In this document: piece after piece, positions 44,674 to 53,446 of the stretch | Layout: each line of letters opens with the position of its first letter | Numbering within the stretch: position 1 is the first letter of the stretch | Source: Pseudobacter sp. | GTDB lineage: Bacteria > Bacteroidota > Bacteroidia > Chitinophagales > Chitinophagaceae | Reading direction: 5' to 3' | Length of the DNA: 64,000 nt | Assembly (NCBI GenBank): GCA_017849455.1 | Contig: JAFIGX010000003.1 | Coordinates: forward strand, 597,228-661,227 | Translations under genes and position numbers: made by a program | Notes under the pieces: model-generated | The model's input: the letters and a program-made list of their open reading frames with translations, nothing else | Database searches by the model: none | Told to the model about the DNA's origin: nothing

Positions 44674-45474
44674 TCACTCCTCCTCATTCTTCTTCAATTC
44701 ACCCACGGCTTTCTGGAAGCGCTGGAATTTCTGGAAAGAAATTTTGATATAGGATTGCAGTTCATAATCCGTGGCCAGCTTGATGAAGAGAACATCGGGC
44801 CTGTACCTGTTCATGAAAGTATCTAGCTCTGCGCCGCGCAGGTGGGTGATCTTGATCACCAGGGCGCGACTGAAACGATGGTCAATGAACTTCTCCTCTT
44901 CCTCTCGCAGCAGTCTTTCCTGGAAGGCGCGCATGCGGCGGTTCTGCCGGAATCGGAACATATCGAAGAACTCGCCGAGGTCGAGGCCCACACGGCCGTC
45001 TGGGTTGAGGCTGGTGCCGATGCCCGGCTTTTCAAAATTGAAGGCTTTGGCATAATCGAGCCGGTTCTGGATGGAATCCAGCCGGTAATCACGGGGCTTT
45101 ACCATCACCTGCTTCAGCTCGGTGATATTCACATGTAGCGAGATATCGAAACTGTAAGGATTGGGAATGGACACCACTGCATATTTAGGTGTCGGTTTAC
45201 CGAGGTAAGAGAACCAGATGGAATCTGTTTCGGCCATGCTGAGACTATAGCGACCCAATGAATCCGTTACGGTCCCGTTACCTGAAGTGCTCATCACGCT
45301 GACGGAAGGCATGGGGTTGGTCTTCGACATATCGAACACACGCCCCGTCACCCTCATCTTTGCCTGGCCTGAAGTTTTCAGGGTAGTTATGGAGCAAACC
45401 AATAAACACAATATGACCAGCCCGGACCTGTGCAACGGGGAATAATTTTGGTTGATACGATGGCAAGATAACAA
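44674..45474 (-). CDS. Exported carboxypeptidase-regulatory-like domain protein
   Basis: A 266-residue protein. The only usable start I find is a TTG at 45474, giving a hydrophobic N-terminus (LVILCLLVCSITTLKTSGQA) that looks like a signal peptide; the true start is uncertain. A carboxypeptidase-regulatory-like sandwich follows (about 40-125; MRVTGRVFDMSKTNPMPSVS, then GTVTDSLGRYSLSM). The rest is a helical region rich in Arg/Glu (RQNRRMRAFQERLLREEEEK) with no recognised family. It may be a periplasmic or outer-membrane-associated protein. Confidence 0.65.
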   Translation of the reverse strand: MLSCHRINQNYSPLHRSGLVILCLLVCSITTLKTSGQAKMRVTGRVFDMSKTNPMPSVSVMSTSGNGTVTDSLGRYSLSMAETDSIWFSYLGKPTPKYAVVSIPNPYSFDISLHVNITELKQVMVKPRDYRLDSIQNRLDYAKAFNFEKPGIGTSLNPDGRVGLDLGEFFDMFRFRQNRRMRAFQERLLREEEEKFIDHRFSRALVIKITHLRGAELDTFMNRYRPDVLFIKLATDYELQSYIKISFQKFQRFQKAVGELKKNEEE

Positions 45475-45497
45475 TTGTGCCGCATGGGCGTGGATAA

Positions 45498-46436
45498 TTA
45501 ACGGGCTTTTTGCAGTTGCCTCATCACCACTTCTTCGATCACCCGCGGATAATGGGCATGTTCCAGTGCATGGACCTTTTGCGCCAGCATTTCCGGTGTA
45601 TCATGCTCATCGATCGTGCAGGAAGCCTGGAAGATGATAGCCCCATGATCATAGACCTCATCGACCAGGTGAATGGTGATGCCGCTTTCTTTTTCTTTGG
45701 CCGCGATCACGGCATTGTGCACGAACATCCCATACATGCCCTTACCGCCATAACCCGGCAGCAGGGCAGGGTGAATATTTATGATATGGCCATTGAAAGC
45801 GCTGACGAGGGCCGTTGGTATTTTCCATAGAAAGCCGGCGAGCACCAGGAATTGAATACCCGCTGCCTTCAGCTCGTCGATATAGGCATTGCCACGGAAG
45901 AATTTCTCTTTTTCGATGAGCAGGGAGGGGATCTTTTCACGTTCTGCAATGGTCAGTACGCCTGCGCCGGGTTTGTTGCAAACGATCAGTGCCACCCGGA
46001 TGGTAGGATGGTGGCGGAAATGGTCGACGATCTTTTGTGCATTGGAGCCGGCGCCGGAGGCGAAAATGGCGATGGAGTAATGGGCCGTTGGCAATTGGCC
46101 GTTGGCAGTTTGGTCAGATCCATGAGTTTCAGCGGCACTTCCGACCTCCGACTGCGCATTGCCCATTACCAACTTCTTCCCCAGCTTCTTCAAATACTTC
46201 CTGAAAAAACTGAACTGCCCGAGCGGGATACTGATCAGCAGCACACAGAAAGGCCAGAGGATAGTGATGATCACTATATATAAAGGTATCCTGACAAGGG
46301 GTTGTTCAATAGACAATGCGTTCAGCATTAACCTGCCAAGCCATCCGCAGAGGCTTCCACCGGTGGCGAAGGTGATGAGGATAAGTAGCAGCCGCCAGCC
46401 GCTCACCTTCCATTTTTGTCGTAACCTTTGGAACAT
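45498..46436 (-). CDS. purN: Fusion of a DUF6787-like membrane domain and glycinamide formyltransferase
   Basis: A 312-residue protein in two parts. Residues 1-90 are a membrane domain (GWRLLLILITFATGGSLCGW, then PLYIVIITILWPFCVLLIS) resembling the small DUF6787 proteins of Bacteroidota. Residues about 120-312 are PurN, which transfers a formyl group from 10-formyltetrahydrofolate to glycinamide ribonucleotide in purine synthesis. It shows IAIFASGAGSNAQ, the catalytic Asn and His in INIHPALLP, and the catalytic Asp in LVDEVYDHGAII. The linker (about 91-119) is encoded by an 87-base repeat-like stretch made of 7-base units. The fusion would tether PurN to the membrane, or may still be separated after translation. 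The frame is open throughout and PurN motifs are intact. Confidence 0.85.
   Translation of the reverse strand: MFQRLRQKWKVSGWRLLLILITFATGGSLCGWLGRLMLNALSIEQPLVRIPLYIVIITILWPFCVLLISIPLGQFSFFRKYLKKLGKKLVMGNAQSEVGSAAETHGSDQTANGQLPTAHYSIAIFASGAGSNAQKIVDHFRHHPTIRVALIVCNKPGAGVLTIAEREKIPSLLIEKEKFFRGNAYIDELKAAGIQFLVLAGFLWKIPTALVSAFNGHIINIHPALLPGYGGKGMYGMFVHNAVIAAKEKESGITIHLVDEVYDHGAIIFQASCTIDEHDTPEMLAQKVHALEHAHYPRVIEEVVMRQLQKAR
46080..46166. repeat. 7-bp-unit inverted element translated as the PurN fusion linker
   Basis: The 87-base stretch begins ATGGGC and ends GCCCAT. Reading inward on the plus strand the units are CGTTGGC, AATTGGC, CGTTGGC. From the other end, on the minus strand, they are AATGCGC, AGTCGGA, GGTCGGA. 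Both arms thus follow a 7-base step with matching ends although the units have diverged. The length is a multiple of three and the stretch is in frame within the purN fusion gene. Confidence 0.55.
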
Positions 46437-46483
46437 GGACGCAAAAGTGCACTAAATTTCAATATTTCCTCACCTGACAAAAA

Positions 46484-46501
46484 CATGACATAAATGTCAT
46501 G
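46484..46501. promoter_or_regulatory. 18-bp palindrome between purN and the act operon
   Basis: CATGACAT-AA-ATGTCATG is a perfect dyad (8-base arms, 2-base centre), containing TGACA-N4-TGTCA. The spacing is that of a dimeric regulator of the FNR/CRP superfamily or a similar dimer. It is 48 bases upstream of the purN fusion start and about 110 bases upstream of the predicted act operon transcript start, so it could control either. Confidence 0.5.
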
Positions 46502-46572
46502 ACACATTAAACAATGACCAAAAAATCGGCTGAAACCCGCGCCAGTACTAGCTTAAAAAAATTTAGTCTATG

Positions 46573-46605
46573 TTGATATTTTGTTGAAATCCTGACTTAT
46601 TTTTG
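46573..46605 (+). promoter_or_regulatory. Promoter of the act-cox cluster
   Basis: TTG (46573-46575) and TATTTTTG (46598-46605) with 22 bases between them fit the Bacteroidota -33/-7 pattern. The transcript would begin near 46611, about 44 bases before the actA ATG at 46655. Confidence 0.6.
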
Positions 46606-46654
46606 CAGCCAATTCAGGAAATTTTTCCACATAATCTCGTCATATTCAACTGAT

Positions 46655-47920
46655 ATGATTGACCACAGACCAATTGCCAAACGGGCCCTTCTCAGTGTAT
46701 TATTGATCAGTTTATTGTCGATCGGAAATAAGTTGGCCGCGCAGGATGGAGCTACGTTGTTTCAGAATAATTGTGGAACCTGCCACCGTGTGGATAAAGA
46801 CCTGACCGGTCCCGCATTGAAAGGCATCGAGGACCGTGTAAAAGACAAGAAGCTCTTACATGCCTGGATCAGGAATAACCAGGCAGTGCTCGCATCGGGC
46901 GACAAATACTTCACCGATCTGTATGCGAAGTGGAGCAAAACGCCGATGAACGTTTTCCCCAACCTCACCGACGGCGAGATCGATGCTATCCTGAAATATA
47001 TCCGTGAATACAAAGCGCCTGTAGCTTCTACAACTGGTGGGGAAGCTGGTCCTGCCGATGGCAAAATGGGAGAATCGGACCACGCGATCCTCTACGGCGT
47101 TCTCACCCTGATCCTGGCCGTGATTGCCCTGATCATGCTCACAGTGAACAGTAACCTGAAAAAACTGGCCGACGATAAAGAAGGCGTTCCTGCACACGAA
47201 CCGATCCCTTTCTACCGCAATAAGACCTATATCACGATCCTGACGCTGATCCTCTTCGTGATCGGTGGCTTCTACGTGGTGAAAGGCGCTATCGGCCTGG
47301 GCCGCTACAAAGACTATGAGCCTGAACAACCTATTTACTATTCACATAAAGTACATGCCGGCACTAACCAGATCAACTGCCTGTATTGCCATGGCGGCGC
47401 CTGGGAAAGCAAACAGGCCAGCATCCCTTCCGTGAATGTTTGTATGAACTGCCACCAGACCATCAATGAATATACCGGCGCACCGATCTATAAAGCTGAT
47501 GGCACTGAAGTGAATGGTACCGAAGAGATCAGGAAGATCTACAAAGCAGCCGGCTGGGACCCCGCAAAAAAACAATATACCGGTGAGGAAAAACCCATCG
47601 AATGGGTCAAGATACACAACCTGCCTGATCACGTTTACTTCAACCACTCACAGCACGTAAGGGCCGGTAAAGTACAGTGCCAGACCTGCCACGGTGAGAT
47701 CACCAACATGCACGAAGTAAAACAATTTGCCGAACTGAGCATGGCCTGGTGCGTGAACTGCCACCGCGAGACCAAAGTGGACTTCAACGACGATAAAGGC
47801 AACGGCAATAAATTTTACAGCATTTACGAAAAATACCACGACGAGATCAAGGCGAAGAAAAGAGACAGTGTGACCGTCAGTGATATCGGCGGACTGGAGT
47901 GTCAGAAATGCCACTACTAA
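46655..47920 (+). CDS. actA: Alternative complex III, multiheme cytochrome c subunit (ActA)
   Basis: A 421-residue multiheme cytochrome c. Six CxxCH heme sites are visible: CGTCH (near residue 39), CLYCH, CMNCH, CQTCH, CVNCH and, at the very end, CQKCH. The N-terminal signal segment (to LAAQ) exports a mono-heme domain. A membrane region (about 140-165 and 190-212) then leads to the five-heme domain. In alternative complex III this subunit carries electrons from the iron-sulfur subunit towards the terminal oxidase. It is the first gene of the cluster actABCDEF. The gene is preceded by a good promoter. Confidence 0.93.
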   Translation: MIDHRPIAKRALLSVLLISLLSIGNKLAAQDGATLFQNNCGTCHRVDKDLTGPALKGIEDRVKDKKLLHAWIRNNQAVLASGDKYFTDLYAKWSKTPMNVFPNLTDGEIDAILKYIREYKAPVASTTGGEAGPADGKMGESDHAILYGVLTLILAVIALIMLTVNSNLKKLADDKEGVPAHEPIPFYRNKTYITILTLILFVIGGFYVVKGAIGLGRYKDYEPEQPIYYSHKVHAGTNQINCLYCHGGAWESKQASIPSVNVCMNCHQTINEYTGAPIYKADGTEVNGTEEIRKIYKAAGWDPAKKQYTGEEKPIEWVKIHNLPDHVYFNHSQHVRAGKVQCQTCHGEITNMHEVKQFAELSMAWCVNCHRETKVDFNDDKGNGNKFYSIYEKYHDEIKAKKRDSVTVSDIGGLECQKCHY

Positions 47921-47944
47921 AAACAACCCTGAAAGTGAACAACC

Positions 47945-47984
47945 ATCATTTTCAAGAGCCAACATTCTCAAATTTTCAAATTCA
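47945..47984. repeat. Single arm of 8-bp units between actA and actB
   Basis: The segment ATCATTTT, CAAGAGCC, AACATTCT, CAAATTTT, CAAATTCA follows an 8-base step. On the minus strand the units read like TTTGAAAA and TTTGAGAA. No complementary arm is present. It lies 7 bases before the actB start codon. Confidence 0.4.
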
Positions 47985-47991
47985 TATATAA

Positions 47992-50900
47992 ATGGCTAAA
48001 AAAAAGTACTGGCAGAGTTTCACCGAGCTCAATAACAGTGAGGCCCATCAAAAACTGGCAGAGAACGAATTTCCCGAATCCTTGCCGTTTGAAGGAGCTG
48101 ATAAGAAAGGATTAGCCAACGCTTCTGCATCCAGAAGAGACTTCCTGAAATATTTAGGGTTCAGCACAGCCGCTGCCATGGCAGCCGCCAGTTGCGAAAC
48201 GCCTGTAAGAAAGGCGATCCCCTATGTTAATAAACCACAGGACATAGTTCCAGGCGTAGCGGATTATTATGCTACCACCTATGTCAGTGGCGGCGAAGCC
48301 ATTCCCATCGTAGCTAAAGTACGTGATGGCCGGCCTATCAAGATCGAAGGAAATACCTTGTCTTCATATACTAAAGGCGCAACAACCGCCAGGGTACAGG
48401 CTTCGGTGTTGGATCTGTACGATACGGCCCGTTTACGTCACCCTATGGCAAACGGCTCAGCGGCCCCCTATGAGGCTATCGATAAAATGATAGCTGATGC
48501 GCTGGCTGCGCTGGGCGGTGCTCCCGTGGTATTGCTTACCAGTACCATTACCTCACCTACCACAAAACAGATCATTGCCGAATTCCTGGCAAAATTCCCT
48601 GGCGGCCGCCATGTTCAGTTCGATGCTGTTTCCTATAGTGGAATGCTGCTGGCCAACGAAGCAACTTATGGCAAACGCGCTATCCCTTCCTACCAGTTCG
48701 AGAATGCAAAAGTAGTGGTGAGCCTCGGCGCCGATTTCCTGGGTACCTGGCTGAACCCCGCTGAATTCCAGCGTGGGTACGGGGCCGGTAGAAAGGTAGA
48801 TCAGAAGAATCCCGAGCTCAGCAAGCACTACCAGTTCGAAAGCATGCTCAGCATGACCGGCGCCAATGCCGATGAAAGATTTACCCACCGCCCCTCGGAA
48901 TCCGGCGTAGTAGCAGCAGCCCTGCTCAGCGCAGTGAACGGACAAGGCGCTGCCGGCGTAGACGGTAAACTGAAAAAAGGCATCGAGAAAGCTGCCAAAG
49001 ACCTGCTCGACCATAAAGGCAAGGCGCTGGTAGTTAGCGGCAGCAACAATCCCAACATTCAGATCATCGTGAACGCCATCAATGAAGCTGTTGGGGCCAA
49101 TGGAACTACTATCAACTGGGCCACTACCCTGCAAACACATCAGGGACTGGATTCCAATATGGTTGACCTCGTCACCGAAATGGAAACCGGTAAGATCGGC
49201 GCACTGCTGGTCTATGGTGTGAACCCGGCTTATGAATATTTCGACGGAGAAAGGTTCAAAAAAGCACTCAACGGTGTAAAACTGAGCATCTCCTTCAACG
49301 ATCGTCTGGATGAGACCAGCAAACTGGCAAAATTCGTACTGCCTGCTCCCCACTTCCTCGAGAGCTGGGGCGATGCCGAACCGAAAGCCGGTTTATTCAG
49401 CATGATGCAGCCTACCATCAACCCACTGTTCCAGACAAGGCCATTCCAGGATTCACTCCTGAAATGGGCTGGTAACGCTGCTACGTACGATCTCTATTTC
49501 AAAAACTACTGGACCACCCGTTTGGGTAGCCCCGATAATTACAATAAGGCCCTGCAGGATGGTGTAGTGGAAACTGCTGTTGCCTCTGCCGGCGCCGGTT
49601 TCAACGCTTCTGGCGTTGCAGCAGCCATATCTGCCGCAACGGCCCTGAAGAAAGCCGAGAAAACAGAACTGGTGATCTACCAGAAAGTGAGCCTGGGCGA
49701 TGGCAAACAGGGCAACAATCCCTGGCTGCTGGAAATGCCCGATCCTATCACACGCGCTACCTGGGACAACTACGCTGTCGTTTCTCCTCAGCTCGCCAAA
49801 GAGATGTTCAATATCGATCTCAGTAACAGCAAAGGAGCCGATAAATATGAAGTGGAAGTGATGAAGCCCGTGATCGAGATCACGGTCGGGAATAAAAAAC
49901 TGGAACTGCCGGTACTGGTAGTGCCCGGAACACAGGCCAATACCATTGCCGTAGCGGTTGGTTATGGAAGGGCCAGCGAGATCGGAAGGGCCGTGATCGC
50001 AGTCGATGGTGGCCCGGTAGGCAAGAACGTATATCCTTACCTGTTATACAACGGCGCCACTGTTGACTGGACCGTAGCTGAAAAGATCTCCCTCGCCGAT
50101 GCGAAGAAGACCTTCAAGATCGCGCAGGTACAGACCCATAACAGTTATGAAGGACGCCATGAAGTAGTGAAGGAAGTGACCCTGGAAGAATTCAAAAAAG
50201 ACAGGGAAGTGATCCGCAATGAAAGGGAGAAGGAACTGAAACCTTTCGGCGGACTGGCGGAATACGAAAAAGAAGGAACACTCTATCCGAAATATGAACG
50301 CCCCGGCATCAAGTGGGGCATGAGCATCGACCTCAACAGTTGCTATGGCTGCGGCGCCTGCGTGGTGGCCTGTAACGCAGAGAACAATATCCCGGTAGTG
50401 GGCAAACATGAAGTAGCCCGTTTCCATGATATGCACTGGTTGCGCATCGACCGTTACTTCAGCGGTAACCCGAATGATCCCGAGAGCATCCAGACCCTGT
50501 TCCAGCCCATGCTCTGTCAGCACTGCGATAACGCTCCCTGTGAGAACGTTTGCCCGGTAGCTGCCACTAACCACAGCAGCGAAGGTCTCAACCAGATGAC
50601 CTATAACCGTTGTATCGGTACAAGATATTGCGCTAATAACTGTCCGTTCAAAGTTCGCCGCTTCAACTGGGCCGATTATACCGGCGCCGACAGCTTCCCC
50701 AACAACCAGCAACCACTGGTAGATGAAGGCAAGCTGGACGATGTGGTGCTGATGATGAACGATGATCTTACCCGCATGGTGCTGAACCCCGACGTAACGG
50801 TGCGCAGCCGCGGTGTGATCGAAAAATGTTCTTTCTGCGTTCAGCGCCTGCAGGAAGGTAAGCTGAAGGCCAAGAAAGCCAACCGTACACTGGAAGATGC

Positions 50901-51174
50901 AGATGTGAAAACAGCCTGTCAGCAGGCCTGCGCAGCAGACGCTATCGTATTCGGCAACGCCAACAACCCTGAGAGCGAAGTGAGCGTGGTGCGGAAAGAG
51001 AACAACCTCCGCCTGTTCCATGCCCTCGAGCAGATCCACGTAATGCCGAATATCAACTATCTCGCCAAAGTGAGGAACACCGACGAGATCAGCAACGATG
51101 GCCATCTGGATGCCGAGCAGCGTCAGGCAGAGAAACCGGAAGTGGAAGCGGCAGGAGCTGAGCAACACCACTGA
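47992..51174 (+). CDS. actB: Alternative complex III, iron-sulfur molybdopterin-like subunit (ActB)
   Basis: A 1060-residue protein fusing a molybdopterin-oxidoreductase-like domain (about 70-740) with a ferredoxin-like domain (about 770-1010). Near residue 46 there is a Tat-like motif (SRRDFLKYLGFSTAAAMAAAS) inside an extended N-terminus, typical of this TAT-variant subunit. Four cysteine clusters follow the ferredoxin pattern: CYGCGACVVACNAEN, CQHCDNAPCENVCPVA, CIGTRYCANNCPF and CSFCVQRLQ...CQQACAADA. They should hold three 4Fe-4S and one 3Fe-4S centre. In this complex the molybdopterin-like domain carries no cofactor. It passes electrons from menaquinol to ActA. Confidence 0.94.
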   Translation: MAKKKYWQSFTELNNSEAHQKLAENEFPESLPFEGADKKGLANASASRRDFLKYLGFSTAAAMAAASCETPVRKAIPYVNKPQDIVPGVADYYATTYVSGGEAIPIVAKVRDGRPIKIEGNTLSSYTKGATTARVQASVLDLYDTARLRHPMANGSAAPYEAIDKMIADALAALGGAPVVLLTSTITSPTTKQIIAEFLAKFPGGRHVQFDAVSYSGMLLANEATYGKRAIPSYQFENAKVVVSLGADFLGTWLNPAEFQRGYGAGRKVDQKNPELSKHYQFESMLSMTGANADERFTHRPSESGVVAAALLSAVNGQGAAGVDGKLKKGIEKAAKDLLDHKGKALVVSGSNNPNIQIIVNAINEAVGANGTTINWATTLQTHQGLDSNMVDLVTEMETGKIGALLVYGVNPAYEYFDGERFKKALNGVKLSISFNDRLDETSKLAKFVLPAPHFLESWGDAEPKAGLFSMMQPTINPLFQTRPFQDSLLKWAGNAATYDLYFKNYWTTRLGSPDNYNKALQDGVVETAVASAGAGFNASGVAAAISAATALKKAEKTELVIYQKVSLGDGKQGNNPWLLEMPDPITRATWDNYAVVSPQLAKEMFNIDLSNSKGADKYEVEVMKPVIEITVGNKKLELPVLVVPGTQANTIAVAVGYGRASEIGRAVIAVDGGPVGKNVYPYLLYNGATVDWTVAEKISLADAKKTFKIAQVQTHNSYEGRHEVVKEVTLEEFKKDREVIRNEREKELKPFGGLAEYEKEGTLYPKYERPGIKWGMSIDLNSCYGCGACVVACNAENNIPVVGKHEVARFHDMHWLRIDRYFSGNPNDPESIQTLFQPMLCQHCDNAPCENVCPVAATNHSSEGLNQMTYNRCIGTRYCANNCPFKVRRFNWADYTGADSFPNNQQPLVDEGKLDDVVLMMNDDLTRMVLNPDVTVRSRGVIEKCSFCVQRLQEGKLKAKKANRTLEDADVKTACQQACAADAIVFGNANNPESEVSVVRKENNLRLFHALEQIHVMPNINYLAKVRNTDEISNDGHLDAEQRQAEKPEVEAAGAEQHH

Positions 51175-51274
51175 TAACAGTGCAGAGTAACCGAATAGTT
51201 CGTTGAATACATAAAAATTTTCAAGCTGAAAGGTGAACGCCCCAGGCGATACCCACAGCCCAAAGCTCAACAAC

Positions 51275-52723
51275 ATGGCATTATTAAAGTACGAATCGCA
51301 AGTAAGAGCCCCGTTGGTGGATGGTTCCAAAGATTATCACCAGGTTACGGAAGATATTGTGCGTCCAATTGAAGCACCACCCAGCCGCCTGTGGTGGATC
51401 GGATTCCTGATCTCGGTAGCGCTGCTGTTATTCGGGGTGTATTCGATCTATCGTGAGGTGACCTATGGGGTGGGCCAGTGGAACCTGAACAAGACCATCG
51501 GTTGGGGTTGGGACATCACCAACTTCGTGTGGTGGGTAGGTATCGGTCACGCAGGTACCCTGATCTCCGCGATCCTGTTGCTGTTCCGCCAGGGTTGGCG
51601 GACGGGTGTGAACCGCGCGGCAGAAGCCATGACCATCTTCGCGGTAATGTGCGCGGGCCAGTTCCCGATCTGGCACATGGGCCGTGTGTGGATGGCCTTC
51701 TTTGTACTGCCTTACCCCAATACCCGCGGACCGCTTTGGGTGAACTTCAACTCACCGCTGTTGTGGGACGTATTCGCGATCTCCACGTATTTCACCGTAT
51801 CACTTTTATTCTGGTACTCCGGTTTGCTCCCTGACCTGGCCACTGTACGTGACCGCGCCAAATTGAAATGGAGAAAATATATGTACGGCCTGCTCTCCTT
51901 CGGTTGGACAGGCTCCACCAAACACTGGCAACGCCATGAAAGCTTATCGCTGGTGCTGGCCGGTTTGAGTACGCCACTGGTATTGTCTGTGCACACCGTG
52001 GTATCGTTCGACTTCGCCACCTCCGTAGTGCCCGGATGGCATACCACCATCTTCCCGCCCTACTTCGTGGCAGGCGCCATCTTCTCCGGATTTGCAATGG
52101 TGCAGACCCTGCTGGTGGTAACGAGAAAAGTATTGAAGCTGGAAGATTATATCACCATGGAACATATCGAAGTGATGAACAAGGTGATCGTGCTTACAGG
52201 TTCTATTGTAGGTATCGCATACCTCACCGAGCTGTTCATTGCCTGGTATGGCCAGAACCCTTATGAAAGCCATGCGTTCATGAAGAACCGTCTCGACCTG
52301 TTCAGTCCCTATGGCTGGAGCTATTACCTGATGATGGGTTGTAACGTGCTTTCACCGCAGATCTTCTGGTTCCGCAAACTGAGGAGGAACCTCGTGGTCA
52401 CCTTCTTCATGTCGGTGATCGTGAATATCGGTATGTGGTTCGAACGTTTCGTGATCATCGTAACATCCATCTATCGTGATTATATCCCCAGTAGCTGGAG
52501 TACCTACTATCGCCCCACGATCTGGGAAGTAGGTTTCTACCTGGGTACATTCGGCCTGTTCTTCACCTGCTATTTCCTCTTCTCGAAGTTCTTCCCGGTA
52601 ATTGCCGTAGCGGAGATCAAGCATATCCTGAAGAGGTCTGGTGAGAACTATAAGAAGAAGATGGATAAGATCGAGCATGAAAGTCCGGAAGAATTGTTTC
52701 ACGAAGTGCATGCGGCACATTAA
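51275..52723 (+). CDS. actC: Alternative complex III, NrfD-like quinol-binding membrane subunit (ActC)
   Basis: A 482-residue polytopic membrane protein of the NrfD/PsrC family. The start is the ATG at 51275 (MALLKYESQVRAPLVDGS), the family-typical N-terminus; an in-frame GTG lies 42 bases upstream. About ten hydrophobic helices are present. Recognisable stretches include WWVGIGHAGTLISAILLLFRQ with the conserved His, FPIWHMGRVWMAFF and PLVLSVHTVVSFDFATSVVPGWHTT. It should bind menaquinol and anchor ActB. Confidence 0.94.
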   Translation: MALLKYESQVRAPLVDGSKDYHQVTEDIVRPIEAPPSRLWWIGFLISVALLLFGVYSIYREVTYGVGQWNLNKTIGWGWDITNFVWWVGIGHAGTLISAILLLFRQGWRTGVNRAAEAMTIFAVMCAGQFPIWHMGRVWMAFFVLPYPNTRGPLWVNFNSPLLWDVFAISTYFTVSLLFWYSGLLPDLATVRDRAKLKWRKYMYGLLSFGWTGSTKHWQRHESLSLVLAGLSTPLVLSVHTVVSFDFATSVVPGWHTTIFPPYFVAGAIFSGFAMVQTLLVVTRKVLKLEDYITMEHIEVMNKVIVLTGSIVGIAYLTELFIAWYGQNPYESHAFMKNRLDLFSPYGWSYYLMMGCNVLSPQIFWFRKLRRNLVVTFFMSVIVNIGMWFERFVIIVTSIYRDYIPSSWSTYYRPTIWEVGFYLGTFGLFFTCYFLFSKFFPVIAVAEIKHILKRSGENYKKKMDKIEHESPEELFHEVHAAH

Positions 52724-52725
52724 GT

Positions 52726-52820
52726 AAAGTTGAAAAGTTAATAGGGTAAAATGTTGAAAAGGAGCCGGAATACCGGAGATCAATCCCTGTAAACCAGTTA
52801 ACCTGTCAACCTACCAACCC
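52726..52820. repeat. Inverted element with 8-bp unit arms (actC-actD)
   Basis: The left arm (52726-52765) consists of AAAGTTGA, AAAGTTAA, TAGGGTAA, AATGTTGA. The right arm (52794-52820) consists of CCAGTTAA, CCTGTCAA, CCTACCAA, CCC. Read on the same strand both follow an 8-base TTrAnAgG step, the same unit family as the element at 61215-61303. A short GGAATACCGG core lies between. It begins 3 bases after the actC stop. Confidence 0.6.
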
Positions 52821-52834
52821 ATAAAAAAAGAACT

Positions 52835-53425
52835 ATGGCTCTCAAAAAATTCGTAGTCGGTTGTTTTGATGAAGAAGGCGCATTGTTCGATGCAGTGAAG
52901 AAAGTCCGTAAGTCAGGTCATAAGCTGCACGATGTATATACGCCGTTCCCGATACATGGGCTCGACAAAGCCATGGGTTTGCGTGATACCAGTATCCATA
53001 CCGCAGGATTTATTTACGGGATCTGCGGCACTACAACGGCCCTGAGCTTTATTACCTGGGTATTCACGAAGGACTGGCCTTTGAATATCGGTGGTAAACC
53101 GCATTTCGCCCTGCCGGCCTGGTTGCCGATCATGTTCGAGTTCACGGTATTGTGTGCTGCCGTAGGCATGGTGATCACTTTCTGCTACCTGTGCCAACTG
53201 GCGCCTTTCGTAAGAAAGCACCATTTCCATCCCCGTGCTACCGACGACCTGTTTGTGATGGTGATCGAATGCACGCCGAAGAGCGATGAAGGGGAGATCA
53301 AAGGTTTCCTGGGCAGCCTGGGGGCCAAAGAGATCAATGTTCAGCAGGCTGAGACCGGCTGGTGGCTTGGTCGCTATGATAAAGAGCAAAAGTTGTATCA
53401 CGAAACTGAAACCGTATCAGCATAA
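52835..53425 (+). CDS. actD: Alternative complex III, DUF3341 subunit (ActD)
   Basis: A 196-residue protein of the DUF3341 family. A cytoplasmic N-terminal alpha/beta part (KKFVVGCFDEEGALFDAVKKVRKSGHKLHDVYTPFPIHGLDKAMGL in broken form) is followed by two membrane helices (about 55-75 and 95-120). The C-terminal part includes VMVIECTPKSDEGEIKGFL. It is a structural membrane subunit of alternative complex III with no cofactor. Confidence 0.92.
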   Translation: MALKKFVVGCFDEEGALFDAVKKVRKSGHKLHDVYTPFPIHGLDKAMGLRDTSIHTAGFIYGICGTTTALSFITWVFTKDWPLNIGGKPHFALPAWLPIMFEFTVLCAAVGMVITFCYLCQLAPFVRKHHFHPRATDDLFVMVIECTPKSDEGEIKGFLGSLGAKEINVQQAETGWWLGRYDKEQKLYHETETVSA

Positions 53426-53446
53426 CTGAATAACGAAACGAGTAAG

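Noticed and set aside
47992..51174. ActB read as an active molybdenum oxidoreductase
   Set aside because: Context (actA-F order) and the TAT-variant N-terminus identify the complex III subunit, in which the molybdopterin-like domain has no cofactor.
50044..51330. A 428-codon open frame antisense to actB
   Set aside because: It is the mirror of a strongly conserved iron-sulfur protein gene in GC-rich codons; its translation has no family features and no plausible start region.
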